Shown piece after piece: positions 13,046 through 14,013 of a stretch of DNA of 14,013 bases (positions within the stretch are counted from its first letter, which is position 1; every line of letters starts with the position of its first letter). The stretch lies in NCBI GenBank assembly GCA_945906975.1, contig CAMDRY010000037.1:1-14013 (forward strand). Direction: 5' to 3'. The notes beneath the pieces are model-generated. The model ran no database searches and was not told the DNA's origin. It worked only from the letters and a program-made list of their open reading frames with translations. The stretch is from Bordetella parapertussis (GTDB lineage Bacteria > Pseudomonadota > Gammaproteobacteria > Burkholderiales > SG8-39). Made by a program: the position numbers and the translations under genes.

Positions 13046-13930
13046 TTGAACGCCGGTTTTGATATCGCCGTGGTGCTGGCTATGGGTGCGCTGGTGTGCA
13101 ACGGGCTTTCCGACATCGTGTACAAACGTGCGGCGGGCGCCGGGCTTGCCTCGCACAGTTTGTTGCAGGTGCAGTCGATGTGTTACGGCGCAATCGTGCT
13201 CGCCTACGGGCTGCTGACCGGAACGCTGGTGTTCAATGCCGCCAGCCTGTGGGGCGCGGTGGCGGGGGTGTTTGCCTTCACCGCTTTTTACAATTTTTCG
13301 CGCAGCCTGCAGGCGGGCAATGTGTCGGTCAATGCGCCGATATTCCGCCTCAGCTTCACCGTCACCGCCGGACTGGCGATGCTGGTCCTGGGCGAACCGG
13401 CCAGTGCAAGCAAGCTTGCCGGACTCGGCTGCGCGCTTGCCGCGGTGTGGCTGCTGCTTGGCGGGGGCGCATCAGGTGTGAAAGAGCCGGTCCCGGCGGA
13501 AAGGTCGCGCAATTCACGCGCGTCACTGGTGCGCGTGCTGGTTGCGATGCTTGCCGTGGCGATCGCGAACCTGATTTACAAGGTGGCCTTATCCGCGAGG
13601 GCCACGCCGGCCGGCCTGCTGACGGTGCAGGCGGCGGCGGTGATCAGCCTTGGCAACATTGTGATGTTTCGCGCCGAAGGCAGCCTGCGGCCGAACGCAA
13701 AGGCCTGGCGCTTTGGGATACCGGCGGCCGGCCTGTTGTCGGCGGCGTTCATATTGCTGGCCGAAAGCCTGGCGCGCGGCCCGGCCAGTACCTTGGTGCC
13801 GATAACGCAAATGGGTTTCATCGTGACGGCAAGCATAGGCATCCTGGTGCTGCGCGAACCGGTGACGGGCAGGAAACTGACCGGCCTTGCGTTCGCCCTG
13901 GCGGCACTTGCTGCCTTGGCGCAAGGCTAG
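13046..13930 (+). CDS. EamA/DMT-superfamily permease
   Basis: A 294-aa integral membrane protein with about ten helices in two homologous halves. Each half ends with the EamA-type pattern: F-TVTAGLAMLVLGEPASASKLAGLGCALAAVWLL at about 107-140, and MGFIVTASIGILVLREPVTGRKLTGLAFALAALAAL at about 257-292. DMT permeases export or exchange amino acids, nucleotide sugars, amines or drugs; the substrate is not predictable here. The only start before the first helix is a TTG at 13046, with no good ribosome site. GTG 13070 or ATG 13082 would still retain most of helix 1. It is divergent from the PGDYG gene with about 100 bases between, and ends 14 bases before a convergent gene. Confidence 0.88.
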   Translation: MNAGFDIAVVLAMGALVCNGLSDIVYKRAAGAGLASHSLLQVQSMCYGAIVLAYGLLTGTLVFNAASLWGAVAGVFAFTAFYNFSRSLQAGNVSVNAPIFRLSFTVTAGLAMLVLGEPASASKLAGLGCALAAVWLLLGGGASGVKEPVPAERSRNSRASLVRVLVAMLAVAIANLIYKVALSARATPAGLLTVQAAAVISLGNIVMFRAEGSLRPNAKAWRFGIPAAGLLSAAFILLAESLARGPASTLVPITQMGFIVTASIGILVLREPVTGRKLTGLAFALAALAALAQG

Positions 13931-13944
13931 CCGCGCGCAAGACC

Positions 13945-14013
13945 TTACTCGTCTACCGCAACAACGTCGTCGGCTTCAAACTCATCGGGTACCGTGCCAT
14001 CGCCCGGGCCGGT
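13945..14013 (-). CDS. C-terminal end of an unidentified gene (cut by window edge)
   Basis: The last 69 bases read on the minus strand as an open frame of 22 codons plus TAA: TGPGDGTVPDEFEADDVVAVDE. The tail is strongly acidic and GC-rich with codon use like the neighbours, as in the C-terminus of a soluble protein. Too short to identify. It converges with the permease gene. Confidence 0.45.
   Translation of the reverse strand, partial: TGPGDGTVPDEFEADDVVAVDE

Overview
The window looks like chromosomal DNA of a GC-rich betaproteobacterium, most likely Burkholderiales-like. This is inferred from codon use, a Bug-family (TctC) solute-binding protein, a Tat-type high-potential iron-sulfur protein (HiPIP), a LitR-like MerR regulator with a DUF3429 partner, and an interspersed repeat of a kind I associate with beta- and gammaproteobacteria. 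No rRNA, tRNA, CRISPR array, phage gene or insertion sequence was seen.

Left part (1-5.7 kb): a DedA-family membrane protein (minus strand) is followed by about 400 bases without a convincing gene. Then comes a compact minus-strand cluster, in transcription order: fasciclin-domain protein, HiPIP, a 75-aa membrane protein (TTG start), a 60-aa membrane protein, a 48-aa membrane protein (GTG start), a C-factor-like short-chain dehydrogenase and a DCC-family (DUF393) thiol protein. Five of the six gene junctions are tight: four overlap by 1-8 bases and one has a 48-base gap. The exception is the fasciclin-HiPIP junction, 95 bases with a hairpin. Divergent from the cluster are a LitR/CarH-like MerR regulator, DUF3429 and a short GNAT-like protein. 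The shared AT-rich intergenic region carries a large two-layer palindrome over the divergent promoters. SDR, DCC and DUF3429 genes are known companions of LitR/ChrR light and singlet-oxygen regulons, so a photo-oxidative or redox stress module is the best guess.

Middle part (5.7-9.8 kb): a secreted TPR protein; the promoter, ribosome site and first ~51 codons of a ring-opening amidohydrolase (cyanuric acid hydrolase/barbiturase family) whose remainder is gone; and directly behind it an AbrB-type antitoxin/PIN toxin pair with a perfect 24-bp palindromic operator. A minus-strand two-gene operon follows, coding for a PEMT-like membrane methyltransferase and a tail-anchored protein with an HxD...H...R pattern like 2-oxoglutarate/Fe(II) dioxygenases. 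I do not recognise this pair as a described system. A hairpin-rich repeat of about 260 bases fills the gap to the next gene.

Right part (9.8-14 kb): a Bug solute-binding protein and an amidase-signature hydrolase are divergent and may act on one amide or carboxylate substrate. Convergent to the amidase is a membrane-anchored PGDYG-domain protein with an internal duplication. Divergent from that is an EamA/DMT permease, and the last 69 bases hold the acidic C-terminus of an unidentified minus-strand gene.
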